NCBI RefSeq assembly: GCF_014270105.1
Contig: NZ_JACNMF010000002.1
Span: forward strand, 186,001 to 250,000
Direction of reading: 5' to 3'
DNA: 64,000 bases
From: Hyunsoonleella aquatilis
GTDB lineage: Bacteria > Bacteroidota > Bacteroidia > Flavobacteriales > Flavobacteriaceae
Shown: positions 51,030-60,584 of the stretch, piece after piece
How the letters are laid out: every line of letters begins with the position of its first letter
Numbering within the stretch: position 1 is the first letter of the stretch
Translations under genes and position numbers: made by a program
The notes under the pieces: model-generated
The model's database searches: none
What the model was told of the DNA's origin: nothing
What the model saw: only the letters and a program-made list of their open reading frames with translations

Positions 51030-52505
51030 TTAAACGATTGGCTTCATGGCGGTCATGGACTCTCTTAAGAATGTACCGATTTTTTCAACTGGGTGATTTC
51101 TTAAAGCCGCATTAATTTCAATTAACTTAGCATTATCCACGCCTTCACCGTTGTCCTTGGCATAAGGCTTTCCAATAACATCTACATCAATACCCTTCAT
51201 GAAGTCTTTCAATAAAGGCTTACACGCGTGGTCGAACAAGTAACAACCGTACTCCGCAGTATCTGAAATCACACGGTTCATTTCATATAATTTCTTTCTA
51301 GCGATAGTGTTTGCAATTAATGGTGTTTCGTGTAAAGATTCGTAATAAGCAGATTCATCGATAATTCCTGATTCAATCATAGCCTCAAAAGCTAATTCCA
51401 CACCTGCTCTTACCAATGCTACCATCAATACACCATTATCATAGTATTCCTGCTCTGAAATTTCAACATCACCTGCTGGCGTTTTTTCAAAAGCGGTTTC
51501 GGCAGTTTCAGCTCTCCAACCTAACAAATTAGCATCATTATTAGCCCAATCAGCCATCATCGTACTTGAGAACACACCTTCCATAATGTCGTCCATGTGC
51601 TTTTGGAACAATGGACGCATGATGTCCTTCAACTCTTCGGACAATTCGAAAGCTTTGATTTTTGCAGGGTTGGACAATCTGTCCATCATGTTTGTAACTC
51701 CACCATATTTTAAACCTTCTGTTACGGTTTCCCAACCATATTGGATTAATTTTGAAGCATATCCTGGATCGATACCTTTTTCAATCATTTTATCAAAACA
51801 AAGGATAGAACCGGTTTGCAACAATCCACAAAGTATGGTTTGCTCTCCCATTAAATCCGATTTTACCTCAGCTACGAAAGACGATTCTAAAACACCTGCT
51901 CTGTCGCCACCAGTTGCCACTGCGTAAGCTTTTGCTTGTGCCAAACCTTTTGCTTCAGGGTCGTTTTCAGGGTGAACTGCAATCAATGTAGGTACACCGA
52001 ATCCTCTTTTGTACTCCTCACGCACCTCAGAACCTGGTGACTTTGGAGCACACATGATTACAGTGATATCTTCGCGTACTTTCATTCCTTCTTCTACAAT
52101 ATTGAAACCGTGGGAATAAGATAAGGTAGCTCCTTTTTTCATTAAAGGCATTACGGCATTCACCACATTGGTGTGCTGCTTGTCTGGAGTAAGATTTAAC
52201 ACTAAATCAGCCGTTGGGATCAACTCTTCGTAAGTCCCCACTTTGAATCCGTTTTCAGTAGCGTTTACGTAAGATGCACGCTTTTCTTTTATGGCGACCT
52301 CACGCAAAGTATATGAAATATCCAATCCGGAATCCCTCATGTTCAATCCTTGGTTCAACCCTTGGGCTCCGCAACCTACAATCACAATTTTTTTGCCTTT
52401 TAATGCATTTACACCGTCAGCAAATTCCGAGGCATCCATAAATCTACATTTAGACAATTGGTTTAATTTCCCAGCTAATGTAAGTGTGTTAAAATAATTT
52501 TCCAT
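51030..52505 (-). CDS. ilvC: ketol-acid reductoisomerase, class II
   Basis: 491-aa enzyme converting acetolactate and acetohydroxybutyrate to dihydroxy acids using NADPH and Mg. The Rossmann motif is [18 protein letters not shown], and the duplicated knotted C-terminal domain makes it a long, class II form like that of E. coli. It follows ilvN by 70 nt in the ilvDBNC operon. Confidence 0.95.
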   Translation of the reverse strand: MENYFNTLTLAGKLNQLSKCRFMDASEFADGVNALKGKKIVIVGCGAQGLNQGLNMRDSGLDISYTLREVAIKEKRASYVNATENGFKVGTYEELIPTADLVLNLTPDKQHTNVVNAVMPLMKKGATLSYSHGFNIVEEGMKVREDITVIMCAPKSPGSEVREEYKRGFGVPTLIAVHPENDPEAKGLAQAKAYAVATGGDRAGVLESSFVAEVKSDLMGEQTILCGLLQTGSILCFDKMIEKGIDPGYASKLIQYGWETVTEGLKYGGVTNMMDRLSNPAKIKAFELSEELKDIMRPLFQKHMDDIMEGVFSSTMMADWANNDANLLGWRAETAETAFEKTPAGDVEISEQEYYDNGVLMVALVRAGVELAFEAMIESGIIDESAYYESLHETPLIANTIARKKLYEMNRVISDTAEYGCYLFDHACKPLLKDFMKGIDVDVIGKPYAKDNGEGVDNAKLIEINAALRNHPVEKIGTFLRESMTAMKPIV

Positions 52506-52575
52506 TGTTATTTATTAATTTAATAGTCTGTTCGCATCTTTAATTTTTGAGATGCTTTTATTTAATTTTGATTTG

Positions 52576-53109
52576 TTATTGATTTCTAAATTCTTCTAGT
52601 ATTTCAGAAACTTTCATTTCATCCTTGGTAACGGCAATACGCCCCGAACGCACAAATTGCATGATACCAAAGGCATCCAATTTCTCTCTTAACTTTTCAA
52701 TTTCATGACGTCTTCCAGTACTTTCCAATACAAAAAATTCACGATTAACAGTAACGATCCTTGATTCACTGTCTTTTATAATATTTTGAATTTGCGGTTC
52801 TTCAAAAAGCAATTCACTCCTTATCTTGAACATGCAGTTTTCAGTAAAAATGGTTTCTTCATTCGTATGATAATACGCCCGAATAGTTTCTACTTGCTTT
52901 TCAATCTGACGTACCACTTTAATGGCTTGGTCTTCAGTAATTTTTACCACAATTACAAAACGATTGACGTCTTTAATTTCAGATTGCGATGTGGTTAAAC
53001 TTTCGATATTGATATGCCTACGTTGAAAAATAGCCGAAATACGATTAAGTAGTCCGATATTATTTTCAGTGTAAACCGATATTGTGAATGTTTTAATGTC
53101 TTGACTCAT
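52576..53109 (-). CDS. ilvN: acetolactate synthase small (regulatory) subunit
   Basis: 177-aa subunit with an N-terminal ACT domain (about 5-80: FTISVYTENNIGLLNRISAI and HINIESLTTSQSE) and a C-terminal half typical of IlvN/IlvH. It activates IlvB and carries valine feedback. It starts 22 nt after the ilvB stop. Confidence 0.94.
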   Translation of the reverse strand: MSQDIKTFTISVYTENNIGLLNRISAIFQRRHINIESLTTSQSEIKDVNRFVIVVKITEDQAIKVVRQIEKQVETIRAYYHTNEETIFTENCMFKIRSELLFEEPQIQNIIKDSESRIVTVNREFFVLESTGRRHEIEKLREKLDAFGIMQFVRSGRIAVTKDEMKVSEILEEFRNQ

Positions 53110-53131
53110 TGTAATCTTTTTAAATACTGAC

Positions 53132-54865
53132 TTAACTTAGCCTAATGTCTGAAACCGAGGCTCCCGAAGGAATCATTGGGAATACATTATCTTCTTTTTC
53201 CACACAAACTTCCAAGAAGTATGATGCATCAGATTCAATCATTTCCTTAACAGCATCGGCTAGCTCTTCTCGCTTTGTAACGCGCTTGGCATCAATATGA
53301 TAACCTTTAGCAATAGTTACAAAATCGGGGTTGGTCATTTCAGTAGAGGCATAGCGTTTGTCAAAAAACAACTGTTGCCACTGACGTACCATTCCTAAAA
53401 ATTCGTTGTTTAACACCACTATCTTAACAGGCACCTTCTGTTGGAAAATTGTTCCAAGTTCCTGAATGTTCATTTGGTAACCACCATCGCCAATAATGGC
53501 AACAACCTCTCGACTTGGTTCTGCCATTTTTGCACCAATCGCCGCCGGCAAAGCAAAGCCCATTGTACCCAAACCACCTGATGTGATATTACTTTTAGAC
53601 TTATTGAACTCTGCATAACGGCACGCAATCATCTGATGTTGCCCAACATCCGAAACAATGGCCGCATCACCATTAGTACAATTATTGATTTCCTTTAAAA
53701 CCTCACCCATGGTAAGGCCTTCCTTCTCAGGTAATAAATCATTTTTGATGACGGCTTCGTATTCAATGGCATACAAATCCTTAAATTCCTGGAGCCATTC
53801 GTCATGGGAGTTCTCTTTTAGTTCATTAAGCAACATGGCCAAACTCTCTTTTGAATCTCCCAAAACTGCCAGATCAACTTTTACATTCTTGTTGATTTCG
53901 GCTGGGTCAATATCAAAATGAATTATCTTAGCCTGTTTTGCGTAAGTATTTAAATCACCAGTAACACGGTCGTCAAAACGCATCCCAATAGCAATGAGCA
54001 CATCACACTCATTCGTCAATTTATTTGGCCCATAGTTACCGTGCATGCCCACCATTCCCACATTTAACGGATGCGATGTAGGAATTGCCGAAGCCCCCAA
54101 AATTGTCCATGCTGCCGGAACGCCTGATTTTTCAACAACCGCTTTTAGCTCTTCTTCGGCTTTACCCAAAATAACGCCTTGCCCCCAAACAATCATAGGT
54201 TTCTTTGCATTATTGATGATTTCGGCTGCCTCCTTTACAGCATTTATATCCGTTTTCGGGGTAGGGTTGTAGCTTCTTACCGCCGTACACTTCTCATATT
54301 TAAAATCGAATTCCTCAAATTGGGCATCTTTCGTAATATCAATAAGTACTGGTCCTGGCCTACCGCTTTTGGCTATGTAAAAGGCTTTTGCCATTACTTC
54401 AGGGATTTCTGAAGCTTTTGTGACCTGAGCATTCCATTTTGTTACAGGAGTTGAAATACCCACAATGTCCGTTTCCTGAAACGCATCGCTTCCCAACAAG
54501 TGTGAGGGCACCTGCCCAGTAATGCACACCAATGGTGTAGAATCGATTTGTGCATCGGCAATGCCAGTAACCAAATTGGTTGCCCCAGGACCGGAAGTCG
54601 CCATAGCTACGCCCACTCTTCCAGAAATCCTGGCATAGCCCTGGGCGGCATGGGCCGCGCCTTGTTCGTGGCGTGTCAGCACGTGATGAATTTGCCCTTG
54701 GTATTTGTACAACTCGTCATAAACCGGCATTATCGCCCCTCCGGGATAACCGTAAAGGATATCAACGCCTTCGGCAATCAAACATTTGATAATAGCCTCA
54801 CAACCTGTGATACGTTCTGTTTTTGCCGATTTATTTTCTTCTTTTTTTATGGTTTCTGTATTCAT
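53132..54865 (-). CDS. ilvB: acetolactate synthase large subunit
   Basis: 577-aa thiamine diphosphate enzyme. The catalytic Glu is in HEQGAAHAAQGYAR, and the ThDP/Mg motif is GDGGYQMNIQELGT...NN. It joins pyruvate with pyruvate or 2-ketobutyrate for valine/leucine or isoleucine. The ATG at 54863-54865 is chosen; a GTG three codons earlier also opens the frame. Confidence 0.95.
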   Translation of the reverse strand: MNTETIKKEENKSAKTERITGCEAIIKCLIAEGVDILYGYPGGAIMPVYDELYKYQGQIHHVLTRHEQGAAHAAQGYARISGRVGVAMATSGPGATNLVTGIADAQIDSTPLVCITGQVPSHLLGSDAFQETDIVGISTPVTKWNAQVTKASEIPEVMAKAFYIAKSGRPGPVLIDITKDAQFEEFDFKYEKCTAVRSYNPTPKTDINAVKEAAEIINNAKKPMIVWGQGVILGKAEEELKAVVEKSGVPAAWTILGASAIPTSHPLNVGMVGMHGNYGPNKLTNECDVLIAIGMRFDDRVTGDLNTYAKQAKIIHFDIDPAEINKNVKVDLAVLGDSKESLAMLLNELKENSHDEWLQEFKDLYAIEYEAVIKNDLLPEKEGLTMGEVLKEINNCTNGDAAIVSDVGQHQMIACRYAEFNKSKSNITSGGLGTMGFALPAAIGAKMAEPSREVVAIIGDGGYQMNIQELGTIFQQKVPVKIVVLNNEFLGMVRQWQQLFFDKRYASTEMTNPDFVTIAKGYHIDAKRVTKREELADAVKEMIESDASYFLEVCVEKEDNVFPMIPSGASVSDIRLS

Positions 54866-54882
54866 AATCCCCACTTAAATTT

Positions 54883-54904
54883 ATGAGATTTCTACATTCG
54901 CAGA
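54883..54904. repeat. short intergenic hairpin between ilvD and ilvB
   Basis: GAGATTTCT and AGAAATTT flank ACATTCGC, an eight-base-pair stem of the ATTTCTGCGAATG type also seen as dispersed flavobacterial palindromes. It occupies the 42-nt ilvD-ilvB gap. Confidence 0.5.
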
Positions 54905-54907
54905 AAT

Positions 54908-56593
54908 TTAGAATGCATCCGTTACACAGCCTTTGGAAGCTGAAGCAACCGATTTTGCAAACTTATAAAGTATTCCTTTTTTATGTTTTAATGGTGGTTC
55001 TACCCACGCTGCTTTTCTTTTAGCCAATTCCTCCTCTGACAATAGAACGTTAATTGAATTGTCTTCCGCACTAATCCTGATTCGATCCCCAGTTTTTACT
55101 AATGCAATAGCACCTCCAGACTGTGCTTCGGGGGTGATGTGTCCCACCACAAATCCGTGGGTACCTCCAGAGAAACGTCCATCTGTAATTAATGCTACTG
55201 ATTTACCCAAACCGGCACCCATAATCATAGAGGTGGGCTTCAACATCTCTGGCATTCCCGGTCCGCCCTTAGGGCCGACATAACGGATAACGACAACATC
55301 CCCTTTCTCCACATCGCCATTGCTTATCCCTGTATTTGCCTCTTGCTCGCTATTGTAAACGACAGCTTTTCCTTCAAAAACCAAGCCTTCATTTCCAGAG
55401 ATTTTTGCCACAGCACCTTCAGTTGCTAAATTCCCGTATAAAATCTGTAAATTACCCGAAGGTTTTAAAGCCTTGTCCGCTGGATAAATGACATCTTGGT
55501 CGTCTTCAAATTCCAGTGGTTCTACGTCAGCTAAATTCTCAGCTAAAGTTTTCCCGGTAACGGTTAAACAATCGCCATGCATATAGCCTTTTTCCAACAA
55601 ATATTTCATCACGGCAGGTATGCCTCCAACGCCATGTACGTCCTCCATCAAATATTTACCGCTTGGTTTTAAATCGCCTATTAAAGGTGTTCTATCACTT
55701 ACACGCTGAAAATCCTCCAGCGTAAAATCGATATCAGCAGCAAAGGCGATGGCCAAAAAGTGGAGCACCGCATTGGTAGAACCCCCAAGGGCATTCACCA
55801 CGGTAACAGCATTTTCCAAGGACTTTTTAGTGATGATATCCATAGGCTTTAAATCCCGTTCCAACAGGTTTTTGATGGCCCTTGCATATCTTTCTGCTTC
55901 CGATAGCTTATTGGGATTTTCAGCAGGAATGGAGGAGTTATATGGCAAGGCAAATCCCATGGCCTCAATGGCTGATGCCATCGTATTTGCAGTGTACATC
56001 CCTCCACAAGCTCCAGCTCCTGGGATAGACCGCTTGATAATTTCCCTGTATTCCTCTTCATCTATTTCACCGGCAACTTTCTGTCCTAAAGCTTCAAAAG
56101 CGGAAACCACATTCAATTTTTTACCCTTGTAGTTTCCAGACTTAATGGTACCCCCATACATCATAATGGAAGGTCGGTTTAACCGTAACATCGCGATTAC
56201 GGCACCTGGCATATTTTTATCGCAACCCACTACCGGAATTAGCGCATCATAGCTTTGCGCTTGCATCACAGTTTCAATGGAATCCGCAATTAAATCACGT
56301 GATGCCAAGGAATAATTCATCCCTGAGGTTCCCATCGAAATACCATCGCTTACGCCAATAGTATTAAACCCCAAACCAACTAAACCAGCAATATTGCATT
56401 CCGTTTTCACCTCTGCCGCAAGACCGTTCAAATGCATGTTGCAGGGGTTGCCATCATAACCCGTGCTAGCAATGCCCACTTGCGCTTTTTTCATATCTTC
56501 ATCGGTCAAGCCTGCCGCATACAACATGGCCTGCGACGCCGGCTGAGATTCATCCTGGGTCAGTCTTTTGCTATATTTGTTTAGTTCCTTCAT
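54908..56593 (-). CDS. ilvD: dihydroxy-acid dehydratase
   Basis: 561-aa Fe-S dehydratase producing 2-keto acids for Ile and Val. Cluster-binding cysteines are visible at Cys51 (NPCNMH), Cys124 (VGCDKNMPG) and Cys196 ([12 protein letters not shown]). It is the first structural gene of the ilv operon. An Ile/Val-rich leader peptide and attenuator lie 236-362 nt upstream of its start. Confidence 0.95.
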   Translation of the reverse strand: MKELNKYSKRLTQDESQPASQAMLYAAGLTDEDMKKAQVGIASTGYDGNPCNMHLNGLAAEVKTECNIAGLVGLGFNTIGVSDGISMGTSGMNYSLASRDLIADSIETVMQAQSYDALIPVVGCDKNMPGAVIAMLRLNRPSIMMYGGTIKSGNYKGKKLNVVSAFEALGQKVAGEIDEEEYREIIKRSIPGAGACGGMYTANTMASAIEAMGFALPYNSSIPAENPNKLSEAERYARAIKNLLERDLKPMDIITKKSLENAVTVVNALGGSTNAVLHFLAIAFAADIDFTLEDFQRVSDRTPLIGDLKPSGKYLMEDVHGVGGIPAVMKYLLEKGYMHGDCLTVTGKTLAENLADVEPLEFEDDQDVIYPADKALKPSGNLQILYGNLATEGAVAKISGNEGLVFEGKAVVYNSEQEANTGISNGDVEKGDVVVIRYVGPKGGPGMPEMLKPTSMIMGAGLGKSVALITDGRFSGGTHGFVVGHITPEAQSGGAIALVKTGDRIRISAEDNSINVLLSEEELAKRKAAWVEPPLKHKKGILYKFAKSVASASKGCVTDAF

Positions 56594-56828
56594 TTTTATT
56601 GAAAATAGTTTTAGGTTATAGTTGATTTAGTTGCGAATATTTCTATTTCATTAAGAATTTTAACAATAATCCTTTAATTCAAGAAACGAAAATACTTCTT
56701 TATGCCGTTCCTTGAATCCCTTCTCATTTTAACAGGTTAAATTCACTGCATTAAAAATTTTAACAAACAATTGATTTACAGTTAATTAAACTCAATTTTT
56801 TATGATGTTCAAATGAAAAAAAAGTCGT

Positions 56829-56858
56829 AAAAAAAACCTTCCCAATAAATTAGGAAGG
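56829..56858 (-). terminator. attenuator terminator of the ilv operon
   Basis: Minus-strand stem CCTTCC (56858-56853) with GGAAGG (56842-56837) followed by eight T (56836-56829). It lies between the leader peptide and ilvD. The upstream strand CTTCCT (56857-56852) can instead pair with AGGAAG (56894-56889), which begins directly after the leader stop codon, giving the mutually exclusive antiterminator. Confidence 0.85.
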
Positions 56859-56895
56859 CTTGTATATTTTTTCTCGTATTAAATAGCACTTCCTA

Positions 56896-56955
56896 TCAAT
56901 GTGAAATAATCACAATCACAATAATAGAAATGATATTTAAAACTTGTTTTTTCAT
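56896..56955 (-). CDS. ilv operon leader peptide
   Basis: Nineteen-residue frame, ATG 56953-56955, TGA 56896-56898, reading MKKQVLNIISIIVIVIISH: seven Ile, three Val and one Leu. The AGGAAG antiterminator arm starts 1 nt after the stop codon. A ribosome stalled on Ile/Val codons leaves that arm free (antitermination); one that reaches the stop codon covers it and lets the terminator form. This is the classical attenuation design and controls ilvDBNC. Confidence 0.88.
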   Translation of the reverse strand: MKKQVLNIISIIVIVIISH

Positions 56956-57046
56956 TTGAGAATAACAAATATTTGGAAATAAAATGAATTGACCTAATTT
57001 CAATATGAAAAAAACTAAAATCCCCATTCTTTTTCTTTAATTTTTT

Positions 57047-57054
57047 TACTTTTG
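57047..57054 (+). promoter_or_regulatory. metK promoter -7 element
   Basis: TACTTTTG matches TAnnTTTG exactly. The -33 TTTG is not clearly present upstream (T-rich CTTTTTCTTTAATT instead). The transcript would start near 57061, just before the riboswitch. Confidence 0.55.
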
Positions 57055-57069
57055 CACCTCATAAATCAC

Positions 57070-57142
57070 AGAGGAAAGATTTGACTGATTGCAACCTCTT
57101 ACATCTTATCTTAAAAGATGTAGAAAAAATGCTAAAGGCAGT
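57070..57142 (+). ncRNA. SAM-II-type riboswitch upstream of metK
   Basis: Hairpin AGAGG (57070-57074)/CCTCT (57095-57099) whose loop carries GATTTGACTGATTGCAA, then AAAAAATGCTAAAGGCAGT. Loop ACTG (57084-57087) pairs with CAGT (57139-57142), making the H-type pseudoknot of SAM-II; ATTTGA, TTGCAA and TGCTAAA match its conserved bases. An extra stem TACATCTT/AAGATGTA (57100-57122) is inserted between the two halves. It lies 53 nt upstream of metK. Downstream GTCAAATCTT can pair with the aptamer core. Confidence 0.82.
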
Positions 57143-57154
57143 GTAAACTCCTGA

Positions 57155-57174
57155 GACGTTTTCCGTCAAATCTT
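57155..57174 (+). promoter_or_regulatory. candidate expression platform of the metK riboswitch
   Basis: GTCAAATCTT (57165-57174) is a perfect 10-base complement of AAGATTTGAC (57076-57085) inside the aptamer, and its first bases also close the small hairpin GACG-TTTTC-CGTC (57155-57167). The two pairings exclude each other, and the long one excludes the SAM-bound pseudoknot. This suggests a switch acting 20-30 nt before the start codon. Confidence 0.5.
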
Positions 57175-57194
57175 GCTTCTTTAATTATAGTAAT

Positions 57195-58448
57195 ATGCCA
57201 TATTTATTTACTTCGGAAAGTGTTTCTGAGGGACATCCAGACAAAGTCGCTGACCAAATTAGCGATGCACTAATCGACAACTTTTTAGCCTTTGATGAGA
57301 ATTCAAAAGTAGCTTGTGAAACCTTGGTTACTACTGGTCAGGTAGTGCTTGCGGGAGAAGTAAAATCCAAGACCTATTTGGATGTTCAAAAGATAGCTCG
57401 AGACACCATCAACAAGATTGGCTATACGAAAGGAGAATACATGTTTGACGGCAATTCCTGTGGTGTGTTTTCAGCAATTCATCCCCAATCTCCAGAGATA
57501 AACCAAGGTGTTGATCGTGCCTCTAAAGAGGAACAAGGTGCTGGTGATCAAGGGATGATGTTTGGTTACGCCACCAACGAAACCGAAAACTATATGCCTC
57601 TGGCTTTGGATTTATCGCATCGTATTTTAATTGAACTTGCTGCCTTACGACGCGAAAACAAGGACATTACCTATTTGCGCCCGGATTCCAAAAGTCAAGT
57701 AACTATTGAATATAGTGATGACAACGTGCCTCAGCTTATTGATGCTATCGTGGTATCCACCCAGCATGATGAATTTGCGGATGACGACACGATGCTAGCA
57801 AAAATCAGGGAGGATATTATAAATATCTTAATCCCAAGAGTGGTGGCCAAACTGCCAGCGCACATCCAAAAGTTATTTAACACGGATATTGTCTATCACA
57901 TTAACCCAACTGGAAAATTTGTTATTGGCGGGCCACATGGCGACACAGGCCTAACAGGCCGAAAAATTATTGTGGACACCTATGGAGGTAAGGGGGCACA
58001 TGGTGGTGGTGCATTTTCAGGTAAAGACCCAAGTAAAGTAGATAGAAGTGCCGCTTATGCCACGCGTCATATTGCGAAAAATTTGGTGGCCGCTGGTGTA
58101 GCTGATGAAATTTTGGTTCAAGTTAGCTACGCGATTGGTGTTGTAGAACCTATGGGTATTTTTATCGATACATATGGCACCTCAAAAGTGGATGCTACTG
58201 ATGGCGAAATTGCTAAAAAGGTTTCCGAAATTTTTGATATGCGACCTTATGCTATTGAAACGCGCTTAAAATTGCGCTCTCCAATGTATAGTGAAACAGC
58301 AGCATACGGACACATGGGGCGCACCAACAGAACAGTAACCAAAACGTTTAGTCAAGCCAATGGAGCGAATGTAACCGTGGACGTGGAACTGTTTACTTGG
58401 GAAAAGCTAGATTATGTGGACAAAGTTAAAGACGCATTTAACCTATAA
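57195..58448 (+). CDS. metK: S-adenosylmethionine synthetase
   Basis: 417-aa enzyme making SAM from methionine and ATP. Signatures are [15 protein letters not shown] near the N-terminus, [12 protein letters not shown] and [20 protein letters not shown], giving the methionine loop, ATP and metal sites. It is monocistronic, with a SAM-II-like riboswitch before it and a terminator after it, so the enzyme is likely repressed by its own product. Confidence 0.96.
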   Translation: MPYLFTSESVSEGHPDKVADQISDALIDNFLAFDENSKVACETLVTTGQVVLAGEVKSKTYLDVQKIARDTINKIGYTKGEYMFDGNSCGVFSAIHPQSPEINQGVDRASKEEQGAGDQGMMFGYATNETENYMPLALDLSHRILIELAALRRENKDITYLRPDSKSQVTIEYSDDNVPQLIDAIVVSTQHDEFADDDTMLAKIREDIINILIPRVVAKLPAHIQKLFNTDIVYHINPTGKFVIGGPHGDTGLTGRKIIVDTYGGKGAHGGGAFSGKDPSKVDRSAAYATRHIAKNLVAAGVADEILVQVSYAIGVVEPMGIFIDTYGTSKVDATDGEIAKKVSEIFDMRPYAIETRLKLRSPMYSETAAYGHMGRTNRTVTKTFSQANGANVTVDVELFTWEKLDYVDKVKDAFNL

Positions 58449-58472
58449 TCCACCGTTATAATACTTCGAAAA

Positions 58473-58510
58473 AAATCCTTTGAGCAACGACGCCCAAAGG
58501 ATTTTTTATT
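58473..58510 (+). terminator. rho-independent terminator after metK
   Basis: Stem AATCCTTTG (58474-58482) with CAAAGGATT (58495-58503), followed by TTTTATTTTTT. Confidence 0.9.
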
Positions 58511-58562
58511 TTTTATCGGCCTAGAGGGTAGGAATTTATCGATGTAAACTGTTATATTAGCA

Positions 58563-58584
58563 GATGACTGCTATAGCAGTCATC
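58563..58584. promoter_or_regulatory. perfect 22-bp palindrome upstream of a lipoprotein gene
   Basis: GATGACTGCTA directly followed by its reverse complement TAGCAGTCATC, with no spacer. It ends 28 nt before the lipoprotein start codon. Such uninterrupted symmetry suits a dimeric repressor; as RNA it would form a stem in the 5' leader. It is not followed by a T-run. Confidence 0.55.
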
Positions 58585-58612
58585 ACCCAAATTGTTTAAC
58601 CTACAAATAATC

Positions 58613-60412
58613 ATGATTATGAAACTTAAACTATTGTTTGCCCTTTGTCTTTTGGGGACGGTTTTGTCCTGCGACAAAGACAACGTTTCTGGTGACGACC
58701 AGCAAAACAACGAACAGACCAATTTCAGTGAAAATTTTGGCAGTGAAATTACAAGATCATTCCTGGGGAATGTTGTGGACACCAACGGCAGTCCTTTAGA
58801 AAATGTAACCATTACCATTGGTGCAAACCAAGTGCAAACCGATGAAAATGGTGTGTTTAGCATCGAGGATGCCCAAGTGAACCAACGCTTTGCTTACGTC
58901 AAAGCTGAAAAAACCGGATACATTCACGGCTCGCGTGCTTTGGTACCAACCAATGGCGTGAACAAAGTAAGCATTATGCTTTTAGCCGAAACCGTTGCGG
59001 GCACAACGTCCAGTGGCACAGAAGAAACTATTGCCATCCCGAATGGTGCTTCCGTAAGTTTAAAAGGAGATTACATTAAAGCCGATGGTACGCCCTACTC
59101 TGGAAATTTAGATGTCATCATTCATCACCTCGACCCTACAGACGAGAATGTGAACATGCAAATGCCAGGTATGCTTTATGCTGCAAACGCATCCAATGAA
59201 GAGCGCATGTTGCAAACCTTAGGGATGCTTGCCGTGGAACTGCGAGGAACCGGTGGCGAGGATTTGAATTTAGGAGAAAATAGTTCAGCAGAAATCAAAA
59301 TTCCGGTGGATGCAAGTTTGTTGTCTATGGCTCCAAGCACCATCCCGCTTTGGTATTTTGATGAGGATAAAGGCTACTGGATCGAAGAAGGCGAAGCAAA
59401 TTTGGTGGGCAGCAATTATATCGGAACGGTGAAACACTTTTCGTTCTGGAACTGTGATATTCCGGCCGAAGCCATCAACCTTTGCGTTACCGTAATGAAT
59501 AGCGATGAAACGGCCTATGCCAATACCAGAGTTACCATTACCAGTACTACATTTGGAACCCGTAGCGGTTACACCAATGAATTAGGTGAAGTTTGCGGAT
59601 TAGTCCCCAGCGGTGAAACTCTGGAAATTAATGTTTATGATTTTGCAGTTTGTGGTTCAAATGTGATTTACACCTCCATGATTGGCCCTTACAACGCCGA
59701 TGACAACATCACTGTAGTAGTCCAGGAAGACACCAATATTATCAGTGAAACGGTGATTGGCACCTTTGCCGATTGTAATGAAACACCAATTACCAACGGA
59801 TATGTGGTATTAACTTATGGCGATCAAACTTTTTATGATAGCGTTACCGATGGTGCTTTTGAAATCAATTTGCTACGTTGTGCTACCTCCGACAGTTTTA
59901 CCATCGAAGCAATCGATACCGATAATTTGCAAACCACAGGTGCTATTAATTATACCTTCGATACCGAAGCCACAAATTTAGGCAACCTATTGGCCTGTGA
60001 TGCTGTATCCGAATTTATACAGTACACCGTTGATGATACTGAAGAGTTATTAATTACTACTAATATCCAAGCCAGCTTTATGGCTACAGGAGGCAATAGT
60101 GACAATAGCTTAAACATTTCTGGACAAACAGAAAGTGGCACCAATAACGGTTGTTTCTATCTATTTGGAACCTTAGACGATGCCCCACACACTGGCACAT
60201 ATGACACCCTGGATTTTCAAGATATGAACGACACCGGTATCTTTATTGGCGAGTGTATCTCCATTTCCGAAAACAATAATAACATCATGTACAATGTAAC
60301 CGCCCTAGGCAATGTTGGTGAATATATCGACATTAACTTTAGCGGTAGCTATGAAGACCGCCAAGGCAATCCGCATACCATTACGGGTGTGATTCATGTG
60401 TTGAGAGATTAA
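58613..60412 (+). CDS. large lipoprotein with carboxypeptidase-regulatory-like domains
   Basis: 599-aa surface lipoprotein. The signal MIMKLKLLFALCLLGTVLSC ends in a good lipobox (VLSC). Residues about 45-110 form a CarboxypepD-regulatory-like beta domain (GNVVDTNGSPLENVTITIGA, VQTDENGVFSI). Further Ig-like beta modules (ATVTN-type repeats around residues 290-440) follow, rich in Asn, Thr and Asp. Probably an outer-membrane-anchored structural or binding protein; no enzymatic motif is seen. ATGs at 58613 and 58619 are equally good. Confidence 0.8.
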   Translation: MIMKLKLLFALCLLGTVLSCDKDNVSGDDQQNNEQTNFSENFGSEITRSFLGNVVDTNGSPLENVTITIGANQVQTDENGVFSIEDAQVNQRFAYVKAEKTGYIHGSRALVPTNGVNKVSIMLLAETVAGTTSSGTEETIAIPNGASVSLKGDYIKADGTPYSGNLDVIIHHLDPTDENVNMQMPGMLYAANASNEERMLQTLGMLAVELRGTGGEDLNLGENSSAEIKIPVDASLLSMAPSTIPLWYFDEDKGYWIEEGEANLVGSNYIGTVKHFSFWNCDIPAEAINLCVTVMNSDETAYANTRVTITSTTFGTRSGYTNELGEVCGLVPSGETLEINVYDFAVCGSNVIYTSMIGPYNADDNITVVVQEDTNIISETVIGTFADCNETPITNGYVVLTYGDQTFYDSVTDGAFEINLLRCATSDSFTIEAIDTDNLQTTGAINYTFDTEATNLGNLLACDAVSEFIQYTVDDTEELLITTNIQASFMATGGNSDNSLNISGQTESGTNNGCFYLFGTLDDAPHTGTYDTLDFQDMNDTGIFIGECISISENNNNIMYNVTALGNVGEYIDINFSGSYEDRQGNPHTITGVIHVLRD

Positions 60413-60440
60413 TTTTTAGAATTATTATAGTATTGAAAAA

Positions 60441-60464
60441 GGCCACTGTTTAGTGGTCTTTTTT
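60441..60464 (+). terminator. rho-independent terminator after the lipoprotein gene
   Basis: Stem GGCCACT (60441-60447) with AGTGGTC (60452-60458), loop GTTT, then TTTTTT. Confidence 0.88.
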
Positions 60465-60584
60465 AGTTATTTTCAACTTGACTTTGTAGAATTTTTCCGC
60501 TAACTTCGCTTATCGGATGATATAGTTCATTAAAACGGAACCATATCTTGATTGCTAGCAAATATAAAATGAAAATATATAACG

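Larger units (their letters stand above)
56594..57194. other. divergent regulatory region between ilvD and metK
   Basis: 600 bp containing, on the minus strand, the ilv leader peptide and attenuator (56829-56955) plus a 235-nt A+T-rich untranslated stretch to ilvD; and on the plus strand, a metK promoter (-7 at 57047-57054) and the SAM-II-like riboswitch (57070-57142). I see nothing else in 56594-56828. Confidence 0.8.
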
